A DNA stretch of 64,000 bases from Roseospirillum parvum. GTDB lineage: Bacteria; Pseudomonadota; Alphaproteobacteria; Rhodospirillales; Rhodospirillaceae. Shown piece after piece: positions 1 through 12,574 of this stretch. Position 1 is the first letter of the stretch, and each line of letters starts with the position of its first letter. The notes beneath the pieces were generated by a model, which was not told the DNA's origin, searched no databases, and was given only the letters and a program-made list of their open reading frames with translations. The stretch spans positions 124,001 to 188,000 of the forward strand of contig NZ_FNCV01000004.1 of the NCBI RefSeq assembly GCF_900100455.1, given 5' to 3'. A program made the translations under genes and the position numbers.

Positions 1-894
1 GGGGAAGGGGATGGCGGTCAGACTGTCGGCCTGGGCCCAGTAGCGGCGGTGCCCGGGGCTGGACATGATCCGGCGGATGCCGCGGTTGGTGTAGGGCACG
101 AAGGTCCAGGGCAGACCCAGGCGGTGGGCGATCCGGCGGCTGATGACGGCCTCGCGGTTGCCGGCCCGGCCGTAGGCGAAGGTGCGCACGTGGGGGTAGC
201 CGGCGGCAACCAGCCCGGAGGCGATCATCCGCGAATCAAGTCCGGCCGACAGGGGAACCAGGATGGGCCGTCCGGCGGCGTGGCCGATCAGCCGCTGGAT
301 CAGACGTTCGTGCACCTCGGCCAGGGGGCGGCGCAGGTCGTCGGGGTCGACCGCGTCGGGGGCGAAGGGCCGCCAGCGGTGATGGGTCAACGGACGAGCG
401 GTGACGCGGCCCTCCGGGCCGGCGTCGAGCAGCAGGGCCTGACCGGGGGTGAGCGCCCGGATGGCCGGATAAAGGGTCGCCTCGCCCACCGTGTAGCCGG
501 CCAGGGCGAAGGCGATGACCTGATCGGGGTCGGCATCCCCGGGACCCAGGCCGAGGCGCTCGGCCAGCGGCGGCCCCTCCTGGGAGAGCCAGAAGTGCCC
601 CTGGGCCTCGGCCCACAGCAGGGGGCGGCTGCGCACCCGGTCCACCGCCGCCAGCAGCCAGCCGGGGCCTTGCGCGACCAGGGCGAAGAAGCCGTCGAGA
701 CCGGCCAGCCACGCGGTCAGGCGGTCCGGGTCGGGGGCCTGCGTGCCGCCCAGGGCGACCAGCTCGGCGGCCAGGGTGGCTGGATCGCGCCTCAGCTCGG
801 CGCCGGCCCACCACAGGGTCAGCTCTCCGTGCCGGTGGTGCGTCCAGCCCGGGGTGGAGTCAAGCAGCGGGGTCCAGGGGGCGGCGGTGGTCAT
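1..894 (-). CDS. Asparagine synthetase-like protein (3' part cut by window edge)
   Basis: The reading frame is open from an ATG at 894 to the window edge (298 codons seen). About residue 218 it carries VPLSAGLDSRM, a variant of the SGGLDS pyrophosphate-binding loop of ATP-dependent asparagine synthetases and other N-type ATP pyrophosphatases. The first residues are MTTAAP, so the N-terminal Cys nucleophile of glutamine-dependent asparagine synthetase is absent. The enzyme may use ammonia or act on a different substrate, as in polysaccharide or peptide biosynthesis clusters. The C-terminal end lies outside the window. It is on the same strand as the chemotaxis receptor upstream, about 100 bases away, with no evident functional link. 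Family assignment is fairly secure; the substrate is unknown. Confidence 0.75.
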   Translation of the reverse strand, partial: MTTAAPWTPLLDSTPGWTHHRHGELTLWWAGAELRRDPATLAAELVALGGTQAPDPDRLTAWLAGLDGFFALVAQGPGWLLAAVDRVRSRPLLWAEAQGHFWLSQEGPPLAERLGLGPGDADPDQVIAFALAGYTVGEATLYPAIRALTPGQALLLDAGPEGRVTARPLTHHRWRPFAPDAVDPDDLRRPLAEVHERLIQRLIGHAAGRPILVPLSAGLDSRMIASGLVAAGYPHVRTFAYGRAGNREAVISRRIAHRLGLPWTFVPYTNRGIRRIMSSPGHRRYWAQADSLTAIPFP

Positions 895-993
895 GCGGGA
901 AGGGGGGGCGGGGTTTCAAGGGCCTGGAACGGCAACGGCGCCGGCCCATGGAAGGCCGGCGCCGCGCCCTGGTCGGAGGGACCGGAAGACAGT

Positions 994-3003
994 CTACAGC
1001 GAACGCACCCCGTTGAGGAAGCCCTCGACCACCCGGCGCATGCTGGTCGCCTGCTCGGACAACTGACCGGAGGCTTCCAGCACCTGTTCGGCGCCGCTGC
1101 CGGTTTCCTGGGCCGCCTGGGTGACGCCCAGGATGTTCTCGGCCACCTCGTTGGTGCCGGCGGCGGCCTGTTGGGTGTTGCTGGCGATTTCCTGGGTCGC
1201 CGCGTTCTGTTCCTCGACCGCGCTGGCGATCGCCGAGCTGATCTCGTTGATCTCGCCGATCACCTTGACGATGTGCTCGATGGCATCGACGGCGGCGTTG
1301 GTTTCGTTCTGCACCGCGTTGATCTGCTGGCTGATCTCCTCGGTCGCCTTGGCGGTCTGGTTGGCCAGGCTTTTCACCTCGTTGGCGACCACGGCGAAGC
1401 CCTTGCCGGCCTCGCCGGCCCGCGCCGCCTCGATGGTGGCGTTGAGGGCCAGAAGGTTGGTCTGGTCGGCGATGTCGGTGATCAGGGCGACCACCTCGCC
1501 GATGCGGCTGGCCGAGGTGGCCAGCCCGCGCACGATGTCGTTGGTGCGCTGGGCCTCGTCGGCGGCGTTCTGGCTGATCTTCGAGGAATGGACCACCTGA
1601 CGGCTGATCTCGCTGATCGAGCTCGACAGCTCTTCCGCCCCGGAGGCCACCGTCTGCACGTTGGTCGAGGCTTCCTCGGTGGCCGCCGCCACCGCGGTGG
1701 CCTGCCGGTTGGACTGCTCGGCGGTGGCCGAGAGGCTTTCGGCGGTGGCGCGCAACTCGGTCGAGGCCGAGCTGACCATTTCCAGCACGCCGGAAACGTT
1801 GGCGTCGAATTCCTTGGTCAACTCCTCCATGCGCCGGGCCCGGGTTTCGCGGGCCTGTCGCTCGGCTTCCTGGGCGGCGGCCATCTCCCGGTTCTTCTGC
1901 ATGTTCTCCTTGAAGACCAGCATCGACTTGGCCATCTCGCCCACCTCGTCCTTGTGGTCGGTGGCCGGGATGTCGACCGAGAGGTCGTTTTCGGCCAGCC
2001 GGCGCATGGCGGCGGTCATCGCCCCCACCGGTCGCGCGATGCCCGAGCCGATCAGGAAGGCAGCGGCGATGGCGAAGACGGCCGCCACCACGGCGACGAT
2101 GATGGTGGTGGTGATGGCCGCCGCGATGGCCGCCTCGGCCTCGGGCCCCAGTTGGTCCTGGCGCTTGATGACGTCGAGCTTGAAGTCCTCGATCTGGCTG
2201 GCGACCAGGGGGCCGAGGCGATCCAGTTCGCCGCTGACAATGGCGTTGCGCGCGCTGATGGCGGAAAAGGCGGCCCCGAAGGCGGTCCGGTAGGTGTCGA
2301 TCAACTGGCCGGCCTCGGTGGCCAGCCGGCGCCGCTCGGGGTTCTGCAGCGAGGCCAGAAGGGTGCCCTGACCCTGCTCGGCGCTGTCCAGCTCACGGAT
2401 CGCGCGGTCGTGGTCGGCCTGGCTGTTGCTGTCCAGGTAACGGAAGGCGTAGAGCCGGGCCAGCAGCAGGTCGCGCAGCACCAGCCCGGCCAGATAGGCC
2501 GCCTCGGCGTCGGCGTCGCGGTAGGCCGAGCGCATCACCTCGGTGAGGTTCTGCTCGATCCTCGGCCCGGCCTCGTCCATCACCTTGACCTGGGCGTCGC
2601 GTTCGCCCTGCCTCTGGACCACCTGGGCGAAGCCGGCGCGGTATTTGTCGATGTTGGCCACCACCTCATCGAGCAGCTTCAGGCGCTGCGGGTCATCGAC
2701 CATGCCCCGGGTTTCCTTGGCGAACTCGAGGGTGGCGTCGCCGCGCTCCTGCACCGTCTTGATGGTGGCCTGATCCTGGGTGCGCAGGAAGTTGATGACC
2801 CCCATGCGGGTCAGCAGCATGTTGGCCTGGACCCGGCCCACCTCGTTGGCGGCGCGGGCGAGGCCCCGGTATTCGTTGAAGGAGGACCCCACCGAGGTGA
2901 GGGCCAAGCCGGCCACCACGCCGATCAGGACGAGCAGCAGGACGGCGACGCCGAAGCCGCCACCGATCTTCATGCCGATGCGAATGTTATTGAGGAATTT
3001 CAT
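994..3003 (-). CDS. Methyl-accepting chemotaxis protein
   Basis: Membrane chemoreceptor of 669 aa. A first transmembrane helix at about residues 13-37 is followed by a helical periplasmic sensor of roughly 250 residues. A second helix, rich in Ala/Ile/Val, lies near 290-320. A HAMP segment follows ([20 protein letters not shown]), then a long coiled-coil signalling domain with the hairpin tip [18 protein letters not shown]. The ligand cannot be read from sequence. I chose the ATG at 3003 ([12 protein letters not shown]) because it places the first helix at the N-terminus; an in-frame start 45 bases upstream adds a basic, unstructured extension. No che genes adjoin it, although a CheZ-like gene lies at 18988. 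Confidence 0.95.
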   Translation of the reverse strand: MKFLNNIRIGMKIGGGFGVAVLLLVLIGVVAGLALTSVGSSFNEYRGLARAANEVGRVQANMLLTRMGVINFLRTQDQATIKTVQERGDATLEFAKETRGMVDDPQRLKLLDEVVANIDKYRAGFAQVVQRQGERDAQVKVMDEAGPRIEQNLTEVMRSAYRDADAEAAYLAGLVLRDLLLARLYAFRYLDSNSQADHDRAIRELDSAEQGQGTLLASLQNPERRRLATEAGQLIDTYRTAFGAAFSAISARNAIVSGELDRLGPLVASQIEDFKLDVIKRQDQLGPEAEAAIAAAITTTIIVAVVAAVFAIAAAFLIGSGIARPVGAMTAAMRRLAENDLSVDIPATDHKDEVGEMAKSMLVFKENMQKNREMAAAQEAERQARETRARRMEELTKEFDANVSGVLEMVSSASTELRATAESLSATAEQSNRQATAVAAATEEASTNVQTVASGAEELSSSISEISRQVVHSSKISQNAADEAQRTNDIVRGLATSASRIGEVVALITDIADQTNLLALNATIEAARAGEAGKGFAVVANEVKSLANQTAKATEEISQQINAVQNETNAAVDAIEHIVKVIGEINEISSAIASAVEEQNAATQEIASNTQQAAAGTNEVAENILGVTQAAQETGSGAEQVLEASGQLSEQATSMRRVVEGFLNGVRSL

Positions 3004-3181
3004 GGAGTGCTTCCCTGTTCCCGTGGCGTGCCGCCCCCGCGCCGCCACCCTCGATCACCGACCCCGTGCCGCCCGCTTCAACTGCCGCCCGTTGGGGTCG
3101 GATGACGGCGCGACGGCCCGTTCAAACAAACGTCACCAGAAGGATTTCCGCCGATGCCAGCGGCCACCCCGCGGGTCACTT

Positions 3182-3217
3182 CCTGGGACATCCCCTGGAA
3201 TATCCCCTGGAATATCC
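3182..3217. repeat. Three 12-bp tandem repeats in the gap 3004-3390
   Basis: The unit CCTGGAATATCC occurs twice exactly (3194-3205 and 3206-3217), preceded by one degenerate copy, CCTGGGACATCC (3182-3193). The rest of the 387-base gap between the chemoreceptor start and the EamA stop contains an AT-richer stretch (about 3318-3362) but no gene I can support. A role in regulating the chemoreceptor is possible but not shown. Confidence 0.7.
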
Positions 3218-3390
3218 CTTGGGGCACCCGGTATGCGGGCCACCGGTCCGCCGTCGAGGCCCGATATCCGCGCCCTCTGCAAGCCGGAAGAACCCCAGGA
3301 AACCACCACCAGAGGTTAAGGCGACAATGCTCTAAAAGCTACATTAAATTGCCTGAATTCGGATAATCCGGGCCGCTTCCGGGGGCTTCC

Positions 3391-4317
3391 TCATAAGCGT
3401 TTCGCGCCGCGCCGCCCGGGCTGGACCACCGCCAGTCCGACCCCGACCACCGCCACCGCCATGCCGACCAGGGCCAGCGGCCCCATGCGTTCGTCGAACA
3501 GGGCCCAGGCGATGGTCGCGGTGACCGGGGGGACCAGATAGAACAGGCTGGCCACCCGCGACACCTCGCCGCGTTTGATGAGGAACATCAACAGGCTGAT
3601 GGCACCCACCGAGAGCACCACGACCAGCCAGGCCAGGGCGCCGATGAACTCCCAGGTCCAGTCGATGCGCCCCTCCTCCAGCCCCAGGGCCAGGGCCGAG
3701 GTGACGATCAGCGCGCCCAGGAACTGCATGGCGGTGCCGGTGCGCAGGTCCATGCCGGCGGCGAAGCGTTTCTGGTAGAGGGTGCCGGCGGTGATGCCGA
3801 CCAGCGCCCCCACCGCCGTGCCCAGGCCCAGCGGATCGAGCCCCGAGCCAAGGTTGCCGCCCGCCTTGTCGAGCACCACCAGGATCACCCCGCCGAGGCC
3901 CAGGGCGAGGCCCAGCCACTGGCGCGGCCCCACCCGCTCGCCGAGCAGCGGCCCGGCGACCAGGGCGGTGAGCAGCGGTTGCAGGCCGACGATGAGGGCG
4001 GCCAGACCGGCCGGGATGCCGCGGTCGATGGCCATGAACACGCCGCCCAGATACAGCCCGTGGACCAGCGCCCCGACCACCATCTGATGCCCCGCCTGGG
4101 CGCCCGAGCCGGGCCACGGGGCGCGCCACAGCAGCGCCAGCGGGACCAGCAGGAGCAGCACCACGGCGAAGCGCACGGCCAGGAAGGTCAGCGGCTCGGC
4201 GTGGGGCAGGCCGAACTTGGCGCCGATGAAGCCGGTGCTCCACAGCAGCACGAAGAGCACCGGCGCGAGGCCGGCCAGCCACGCCCCCCTTGCCCGTGGG
4301 TCAGTGCCCGCCGGCAC
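3391..4317 (-). CDS. EamA/DMT-family membrane transporter
   Basis: Protein of 308 aa with about ten hydrophobic helices in two EamA (DUF6) halves. The first helix carries the family signature LLWSTGFIGAKFGLP. The drug/metabolite transporter superfamily exports amino acids, nucleotides or other metabolites; the substrate is unknown. The ATG at 4317 lies inside the 3' end of the preceding amidotransferase gene (17-base overlap), so the two are probably co-translated. It is the last gene of the minus-strand run that begins at galU. The second EamA gene in the window (31707) is a different paralogue. Confidence 0.92.
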   Translation of the reverse strand: MPAGTDPRARGAWLAGLAPVLFVLLWSTGFIGAKFGLPHAEPLTFLAVRFAVVLLLLVPLALLWRAPWPGSGAQAGHQMVVGALVHGLYLGGVFMAIDRGIPAGLAALIVGLQPLLTALVAGPLLGERVGPRQWLGLALGLGGVILVVLDKAGGNLGSGLDPLGLGTAVGALVGITAGTLYQKRFAAGMDLRTGTAMQFLGALIVTSALALGLEEGRIDWTWEFIGALAWLVVVLSVGAISLLMFLIKRGEVSRVASLFYLVPPVTATIAWALFDERMGPLALVGMAVAVVGVGLAVVQPGRRGAKRL

Positions 4318-5050
4318 GGCGCGCCTCCACCAGGTCGAGCCAGCCGTCGATCAACGCTTCCGCGTCGCGTCGGGACTGCCTGAGGTGGCTCCTGAGCTGG
4401 CTTTCGAAGGCGGCCAGCACGTCGGGGCGGCGCCGCCCCAGGTCCTGGTGGTTGTACCGCAGCCACTCGCGGACGATGTCGGCCGTGACCTCGAAATGGC
4501 ACTGGAAGCCATAGGCGGTGTCGCCCAGCCGGAAGGCCTGGTTGGGGCAGTCGTCGCCGCTCAGCAGCAACTCGGCGCCGGGCGGCAGGTCGAAGGTGTC
4601 CTGGTGCCACTGCATGAACACCGGCTCGGCGGCGAGGCGGCCGAGCAGCGGGTCGGCCCGCCCGGCCGGGGTGCGGACCAGCGGCACCATGCCCACCTCA
4701 AGGCGCTCCATGCGCCGGGCCTCGGCGCCGAAGGCCTGGGCCATCAGCTGCGCCCCCAGGCAGACCCCGAGCACCGGCCGCCCGGCGGCGTGGAAGGCAG
4801 CGATCAGGGCGCGGATGGGCGGAAAAGCGGGATGGCCGGCGTCGTCCCACGAATCCTGCGGCCCGCCCATCACCACCAGGGCATCGTAGGGGCCGGGGCT
4901 GTCGGGCAGGGCGGCCGGCTGGTGCGGCGCCGTGGAGTGGTAGCCCTGGTGCGGGTTGAGGCTGTCGTAATAGCCCTCGCGCTCGAAGATGGCCTGGCCG
5001 ATCAACCCCGGGGGGTCCAGCTCGTCGTTCAGGATGACCAGGATGTGCAC
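4301..5050 (-). CDS. Class I glutamine amidotransferase (GMP synthase-like)
   Basis: Protein of 249 aa with the class I (triad) glutamine amidotransferase fold. The nucleophile elbow is GVCLGAQ (Cys near residue 99) and the catalytic His lies in FQCHFEV near residue 175. The N-terminal MHILVILNDELDPPGLIG and VVMGGPQDSWDD resemble stand-alone GATase1 proteins annotated as GMP synthase-like. No synthetase domain is attached, so it must work with a partner or on a small amide or glutamyl compound. Its 3' end overlaps the EamA start, and 33 bases separate it from the secreted protein upstream. Fold and catalytic residues are clear; the substrate is unknown. Confidence 0.9.
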   Translation of the reverse strand: MHILVILNDELDPPGLIGQAIFEREGYYDSLNPHQGYHSTAPHQPAALPDSPGPYDALVVMGGPQDSWDDAGHPAFPPIRALIAAFHAAGRPVLGVCLGAQLMAQAFGAEARRMERLEVGMVPLVRTPAGRADPLLGRLAAEPVFMQWHQDTFDLPPGAELLLSGDDCPNQAFRLGDTAYGFQCHFEVTADIVREWLRYNHQDLGRRRPDVLAAFESQLRSHLRQSRRDAEALIDGWLDLVEARRAGGH

Positions 5051-5083
5051 GGGAAAACCTCAGGCAAGGAGGGCAAGGGCGGC

Positions 5084-6313
5084 TCAATCGAGCGGGGTCA
5101 TGATCTCGTGTCGCTTCAGCGCCGCGTCCACCCCTTCCAGCACCACGCCATCGTAGCCCAGGTCGAGCAGGGTGGCGAAATAGCGCCCGACCAGCTCCTG
5201 CCAGTCGGGATGGGTGAAGTCGGTGTAGTAGCGCCCGGGGAAGCCGGGCACCCGGCCGATCAGCCAGGACGGATTGCCGATCCCCCAGTCCTTGTTCCAG
5301 TAGGGCCGGGAATCGTCGGCGATGGCCACGTCGAGCTGGGCCAGCAGCAGGCGCCGGGCGCCCAGGCGCTTGAACTTCATGTCCAGCACCTCGTCGGCGC
5401 CCAGGGCCCGGCTCTTGCGCCACATGGGATCGACGATGACCGCGTCGTAATTGGTCTCGGCCACCGCCAGGGCCCATTCGCGCGGGCTGGCCCAGGCGGC
5501 GCCGTCGAGCAGGACCAACAGGTTGCGCGCCTCGGCCAGGGCCTCCACGTTGTCCGAATTGAGGAACGGCGGATCGCCCGGCGGGATGCTTGCGAAGGAG
5601 ACCAGCGGCCCCGGCTGGATCAAAAGATGGATCGGCATCTTTTCGTCCGCCGCGCGGCGCAGGGCCTGGTTGGCGGTCTCGCGGTCGGGGCACTGCTCGA
5701 CCACCATCACCCCCATGCCCAACCCGCGCACCTCGGCGATCAGCTCCAGGTCCTGGTTGACCAGACTGCCCCGGAAGGGGCTGACCGGCACCTCCGGCTC
5801 CTCGTCGGTGATGATGCCCTTGAGGTCCTCGGGGTCGGGCGGGGCGTTGGTCGGGTCGCAGAACAGGGTGTCGATGACCACGCCATCCAGACGCCGCACG
5901 TAGTTGCGGTGCAGGTCGCCGGGACGGGGGGCGGCGTCGGGGGTGGGCAGGGCGTTGGGCGGGGTTTTCAGCTCGAACAGTTGCTGTTCGCGCACCGTCT
6001 GCACGGTCAGTTGCAGGCCGTTGCGGGTCAGCACCAGCAGGCCCGGGTCGCGGTTGTGGGCGTAGTCGGCCAACACCGCGATCATGTCGCGCAGGCGTTC
6101 GGCGTAGTTGGGAATTTCGATCCGGGGAATGTCGAGCGGCAGCGGCTCGTCCTCGGGCTCGGCCAGCACCCGGCCGTCAACCCGCACCTGCCCCTCGGGC
6201 GGGCGGTCGCCCTGGGCCCGCTGGGCGACCGCCGGGGCGGCCAGCAGCAGCAGCCCGGCCAGCCCGAGGCCGGCGGCTGTCAGCAGGGAACGGGGAGCAT
6301 TGGGGTCAGCCAA
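5084..6313 (-). CDS. Secreted TM1410/GH114-like (endo-alpha-1,4-polygalactosaminidase-related) protein
   Basis: Protein of 409 aa with a signal peptide (hydrophobic stretch at about residues 10-29, ending APAVAQ), so probably periplasmic or secreted. The body resembles the TM1410/GH114 group, which adopts a TIM-barrel and includes endo-alpha-1,4-polygalactosaminidases. Recognisable strands end in acidic residues: VVIDTLF, YDAVIVDPMW, and near the C-terminus YTDFTHPDWQELV followed by GYDGVVLEGVDAA. Its start overlaps the upstream oxidoreductase stop by 8 bases. Placement behind galU-ugd-pgm suggests work on an envelope or exopolysaccharide; this is inference. The family call rests on remembered motif pattern only. 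Confidence 0.72.
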   Translation of the reverse strand: MADPNAPRSLLTAAGLGLAGLLLLAAPAVAQRAQGDRPPEGQVRVDGRVLAEPEDEPLPLDIPRIEIPNYAERLRDMIAVLADYAHNRDPGLLVLTRNGLQLTVQTVREQQLFELKTPPNALPTPDAAPRPGDLHRNYVRRLDGVVIDTLFCDPTNAPPDPEDLKGIITDEEPEVPVSPFRGSLVNQDLELIAEVRGLGMGVMVVEQCPDRETANQALRRAADEKMPIHLLIQPGPLVSFASIPPGDPPFLNSDNVEALAEARNLLVLLDGAAWASPREWALAVAETNYDAVIVDPMWRKSRALGADEVLDMKFKRLGARRLLLAQLDVAIADDSRPYWNKDWGIGNPSWLIGRVPGFPGRYYTDFTHPDWQELVGRYFATLLDLGYDGVVLEGVDAALKRHEIMTPLD

Positions 6314-7432
6314 GAAGCCGCATCTCCGCCACGGTACGGGCGATCGCCAGACAGGCGGTCAGACCGGGCGACTCTATGCCGTAAAGGGCTACGTATCCGT
6401 TAACTCCGGTGGTCTTGGGGTCCTGAAGGGCGAAATCGGCCGCCGGCTCGCCGGGGGCCTGGATCTTCGGCCGCACCCCGGCGTAGGCCGGGCTCAGGGC
6501 GTTGTCCGGCAGTCCCGGCCAGTAGCGCCGGATGGCCTCCGCGAAGCCGGCCGCGTCCTCGGCCGGCACGGTGTAGTCGAAGCTGCCGTCGGCCCGCGGC
6601 TCGATCCACTCAACGTCCGGCCCGAAGCGGCCCTGGCCGCCCAGGTCGCGGGTGTAGTGCAACCCCAGGCTGGCCGCCTGGGGCAAGGGGTAGATCAGGT
6701 GACTGAAGGGCGCCCGGCCGAGCAGGCTGAAATAGCGCCCCTTGGCGGAGTGCTGGGGCGGGATGGGGGCGCCGGGGGCGCCGCTCAGGGCCCGGGTCAG
6801 GGTCTGCGCCCCGTGGCCGGCGCAGTTGACCACGCTGCGGGCCTGTAGGGTCATCGGCTCGGCGCCGCCGACCTCCAGGGTGATCCCCGCCGCGCCGACC
6901 GCCCCGCCGACAACGGGCGCGTGGGCGACGAACAGGCCGCCCGCCGCCTCCAGGTCGCCGAGCAGCGACAGCATCAGGCCGTGGCTGTCGAGAATGCCGG
7001 TGGTCGGCGAGTGCAGCGCCGCCACGCAGGCCAGATCGGGTTCGCGGGCCCGGGCCTCGGCCCCGGAGATCAGCGGCAGTTCGACCCCGGCGGCGGCCGC
7101 CTTGGCCTGCACCGCCTTCAAGCCGGCGATCTCGCTTTCGTCGGCGGCGACGATCAGCTTGCCGCAGGGCTCGTGGTCGATGCCGCGCTCGGCGAGGTAG
7201 GCGTAAAGCAGGGCCTTGCCGGCCACGCACAGCCGCGCCTTCAGGCTGCCCTCGGGGTAGTAGACCCCGGCGTGGATGACCTCGCTGTTGCGCGAGCTGG
7301 TTACCGTGCCGAAGGTCTCCAGGGCCTCCAGCAGCAGCACCTCGCGGCCCCTTTGGGCCAGCTCGGCGGCCACAGCCAGGCCGACCACGCCGGCCCCGAC
7401 GACCACGCAATCGACCGCCTCGGCCGCCGCCA

Positions 7433-7433
<1 letters not shown>
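6306..7433 (-). CDS. FAD-dependent oxidoreductase, L-2-hydroxyglutarate oxidase-like
   Basis: DAO-family flavoprotein of 375 aa. The N-terminal Rossmann motif VVVGAGVVGLAVAAELA binds FAD. It is followed by SSRNSEVIHAGVYYPEGSLKA, the stretch characteristic of L-2-hydroxyglutarate dehydrogenases/oxidases (LhgO/L2HGDH), which oxidise L-2-hydroxyglutarate to 2-oxoglutarate. The C-terminal GVNGYVALYGIESPGLTACL is also typical. The ATG at 7433 shares one base with the TGA of pgm, so translation is coupled, and the 3' end overlaps the next gene by 8 bases. Metabolically it is an odd neighbour for sugar-nucleotide genes. Glycerol-3-phosphate dehydrogenase-like activity is an alternative reading. Confidence 0.85.
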
Positions 7434-10407
<2,974 letters not shown>

Positions 10408-10462
10408 GTGTGGGAAACCCTATGGTGGTGCGGGCGGGGACGAAGGGGAAGGCCACCGTGCC

Positions 10463-11341
10463 CTAAAGCTTGGCGGCGATCTCCTTCAGATAGGCGGCGA
10501 CACCGTCGCGCAGATCGGGCCGATCCAGCGCGAACGACACGGTGGCCTTGATGAAGCCGGTCTTGTCGCCGCAGTCGAAGCGGGTGCCGTCGAAGCGGGT
10601 GCCGTGGAAGGGAATCGTGCCCAGCGTGGCGGCCATGGCGTCGGTCAACTGGATCTCGTTGCCGGCCCCGGGCTCCTGCCTTTCCAGCATGGGGAAGATG
10701 TCCGGGGTCAGCACGTAGCGGCCGATGATGGCCAGGGTCGAGGGCGCCACCTCGGGCCTGGGCTTCTCGACCAGCCCGGCCGCCTCGGCCAGCCGCCCGT
10801 CGTCGCTTTTCACATCCAGGATGCCGTAGCGGTTGGTGTGCTCGCGCGGCACGTCCTCCACCGCCACCACGTTGCCGCCGGTCTTCTCGTGGGCCTCGAT
10901 CAACTGGCCGATGCAGGGCTTCTCGGACAGGATCAGGTCGTCGGGCAGGATCACCGCGAAGGGCTCGTCGCCGACAAAGGCGCGGGCGCACCACACCGCG
11001 TGGCCCAGGCCCAGCGGGTCCTGCTGGCGGGTCGCCATCACCCGCCCCGGCTCGGGCATCGAGCCCAGCAACTGGTTGAGGGCCTCGTCCTTGCCCTTGG
11101 CCTTGAGCTGGGCCTCCAGCTCCGGCGCGTGGTCGAAATGCTCGACCAGGGTCGCCTTGCCGCGTCCGGTGACGAAAATGAAGAACTCGATGCCGGCCGC
11201 CTTGGCCTCCTCCACCGCGTACTGGATCAGCGGCTTGTCGACCACCGGCAGCATTTCCTTGGCGATCACCTTGGTCGCCGGCAGGAAGCGCGTCCCCAGA
11301 CCGGCGACCGGAAACACCGCCTTGCGAACGGGCTTGGACAT
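10463..11341 (-). CDS. galU: UTP--glucose-1-phosphate uridylyltransferase
   Basis: Makes UDP-glucose from UTP and glucose 1-phosphate. The protein is 292 aa, close to E. coli GalU. It has the nucleotidyltransferase signature GLGTRFLPATKVIAKEMLPV, the VDKPLIQYAVEEA segment, and FCGD-like RFDCGDKTGF near the C-terminus. I chose the ATG at 11341 (MSKPVRKAVFPVAG); longer in-frame starts would run through the GC-rich tandem repeat upstream and are not credible. It is the first gene of the minus-strand run down to 3391, so the operon promoter probably lies in 11342-11673, although I see no convincing -10/-35 there. Confidence 0.96.
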   Translation of the reverse strand: MSKPVRKAVFPVAGLGTRFLPATKVIAKEMLPVVDKPLIQYAVEEAKAAGIEFFIFVTGRGKATLVEHFDHAPELEAQLKAKGKDEALNQLLGSMPEPGRVMATRQQDPLGLGHAVWCARAFVGDEPFAVILPDDLILSEKPCIGQLIEAHEKTGGNVVAVEDVPREHTNRYGILDVKSDDGRLAEAAGLVEKPRPEVAPSTLAIIGRYVLTPDIFPMLERQEPGAGNEIQLTDAMAATLGTIPFHGTRFDGTRFDCGDKTGFIKATVSFALDRPDLRDGVAAYLKEIAAKL

Positions 11342-11477
11342 GTCGATCAATCTCCCTTCTTCAAGCGACGAGGTATTGCCACGCCCACCCCGACGAGGCA
11401 ACCACCGGAACCGGCCGAAACCGCCCCGACACGAAAAGGTAACACAGTCGGCGCCCCAAGGCCCGCCGCGCCGCCCG

Positions 11478-11569
11478 GCAATCGCCTGCCGCCCCGCCCG
11501 GCAACCGCCCGCCGCCCCGCCCGGCAACCGCCCGCCGCCCCGCCCGGCAACCGCCCGCCGCCCCGCCCG
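11478..11569. repeat. Four 23-bp tandem repeats upstream of galU
   Basis: Unit GCAACCGCCCGCCGCCCCGC plus CCG (23 bases) is repeated at 11501-11523, 11524-11546 and 11547-11569 exactly, with a slightly diverged copy at 11478-11500 and a partial copy before it. The array lies in the 332-base gap between two divergent genes, galU (minus) and a methyltransferase (plus). No other gene is visible in the gap. Copy number may vary between strains. Confidence 0.9.
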
Positions 11570-11673
11570 GGAAGCGGCTGCCCGGAAAGTTAGGGAGTGC
11601 GAAGGGGAGAAACAAATATTGCGAGTGAGATGCATTAGCGATATGGTCCCGGCTCTTCCAGGAGGGCTCCCCA

Positions 11674-12561
11674 ATGAACCAGATCACCCCAACCCCCGCG
11701 GACGTGCCGGTCGAAGCGCCCGGCGTGGCCGCTCTCAATGGCGTTTCGGAAACGCTGTTGATCCCCCTCGCGGCGCGGGCCAGGGGCTCGGCGGCGCGCT
11801 CGGTGGCGGACTTCACCGACCCCACGGCCGAGATGCTGTGCCGCCGCTTCCAGGTGGACATGATCCGCTACGCCGCCCACTGGCCGACGGTACGCGGCAC
11901 CCTGTTGCGCGGCGCCTGGTGTGATGCGCGCTGCATCGACTTCCTGAGCCGCCACCCCGAGGGCACGGTGCTCAATGTGGGGGCCGGCCTCAACACCGCC
12001 TACGAACGGGTGGCGGCCCGCGTGCCCGACGGAGGCTGGCGCTGGATCGACAGCGACGTGGCCTCGGTCATGGCCCTGCGCGAGACGGTTTTCGACGATG
12101 ACGCGCGGCGCGCCAGCCGGGTTCTGGACGCCACCGACGCGACCGCCCTGGCGCAGCTTCTGTCGGGCATCGACGGGCCGCTGCTGATGCTGGCCGAGGG
12201 GGTGCTGATGTACCTGCCGCCGCCCGCCATCCACGCCCTGTTCAGCCGTCTGGCCGACCACCCCGGCGCCGAGGCGGTGTTCGACTGGTGCTCGCCGGCG
12301 ATGGTGCGGCGCAGCCGCCGGCACCCGGCCCTGGCCCGCATCCGCGACAGCAGCGTGGTCTTCCAGTGGGCCCTGTTGCGCCCCGAGAACATCGCCGACC
12401 ACGACCCCCGCTGGCGGGTCGTCGACCAGACCAACGCGCCGATCTCCGGCGCCGGGCGGCTGCCGGCGGCCATCGGGGCGCTGCACCGCCTGCTGACCGG
12501 CGGCCGGGAGTTCTACGGCTGCGCCCATATCCGGGCCGAGGCCACCGCCCCGGCGGCCTGA
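11674..12561 (+). CDS. Class I SAM-dependent methyltransferase, leucine carboxyl methyltransferase (PPM1/TcmP)-like
   Basis: Protein of 295 aa with SAM-binding loop VLNVGAGLNTAYERV around residue 105, then an acidic motif WIDSDVASV and the post-loop LLMLAEGVLMYLPP. This pattern is typical of the LCM/TcmP O-methyltransferase family, in which GVLMYL follows motif IV. The upstream sequence AGGAGGGCTCCCCA gives a Shine-Dalgarno about 10 bases before the ATG. Substrates in this family range from polyketide carboxyls to sugars; none can be inferred. It diverges from galU and converges on the small gene at 12575. Confidence 0.88.
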   Translation: MNQITPTPADVPVEAPGVAALNGVSETLLIPLAARARGSAARSVADFTDPTAEMLCRRFQVDMIRYAAHWPTVRGTLLRGAWCDARCIDFLSRHPEGTVLNVGAGLNTAYERVAARVPDGGWRWIDSDVASVMALRETVFDDDARRASRVLDATDATALAQLLSGIDGPLLMLAEGVLMYLPPPAIHALFSRLADHPGAEAVFDWCSPAMVRRSRRHPALARIRDSSVVFQWALLRPENIADHDPRWRVVDQTNAPISGAGRLPAAIGALHRLLTGGREFYGCAHIRAEATAPAA

Positions 12562-12574
12562 GGCGCCGGGGGGG

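Noticed and set aside
49-3105. A 1018-codon plus-strand open frame, and similar long frames opposite pgm, ugd, pyc, thrS, metE and prp genes
   Set aside because: They are antisense to well-supported genes, have Gly/Arg/His/Val-rich composition, and arise because stop codons are scarce in 70% GC DNA.
11478-11569. CRISPR array
   Set aside because: The 23-base units are directly adjacent with no spacers, and no cas genes are present.
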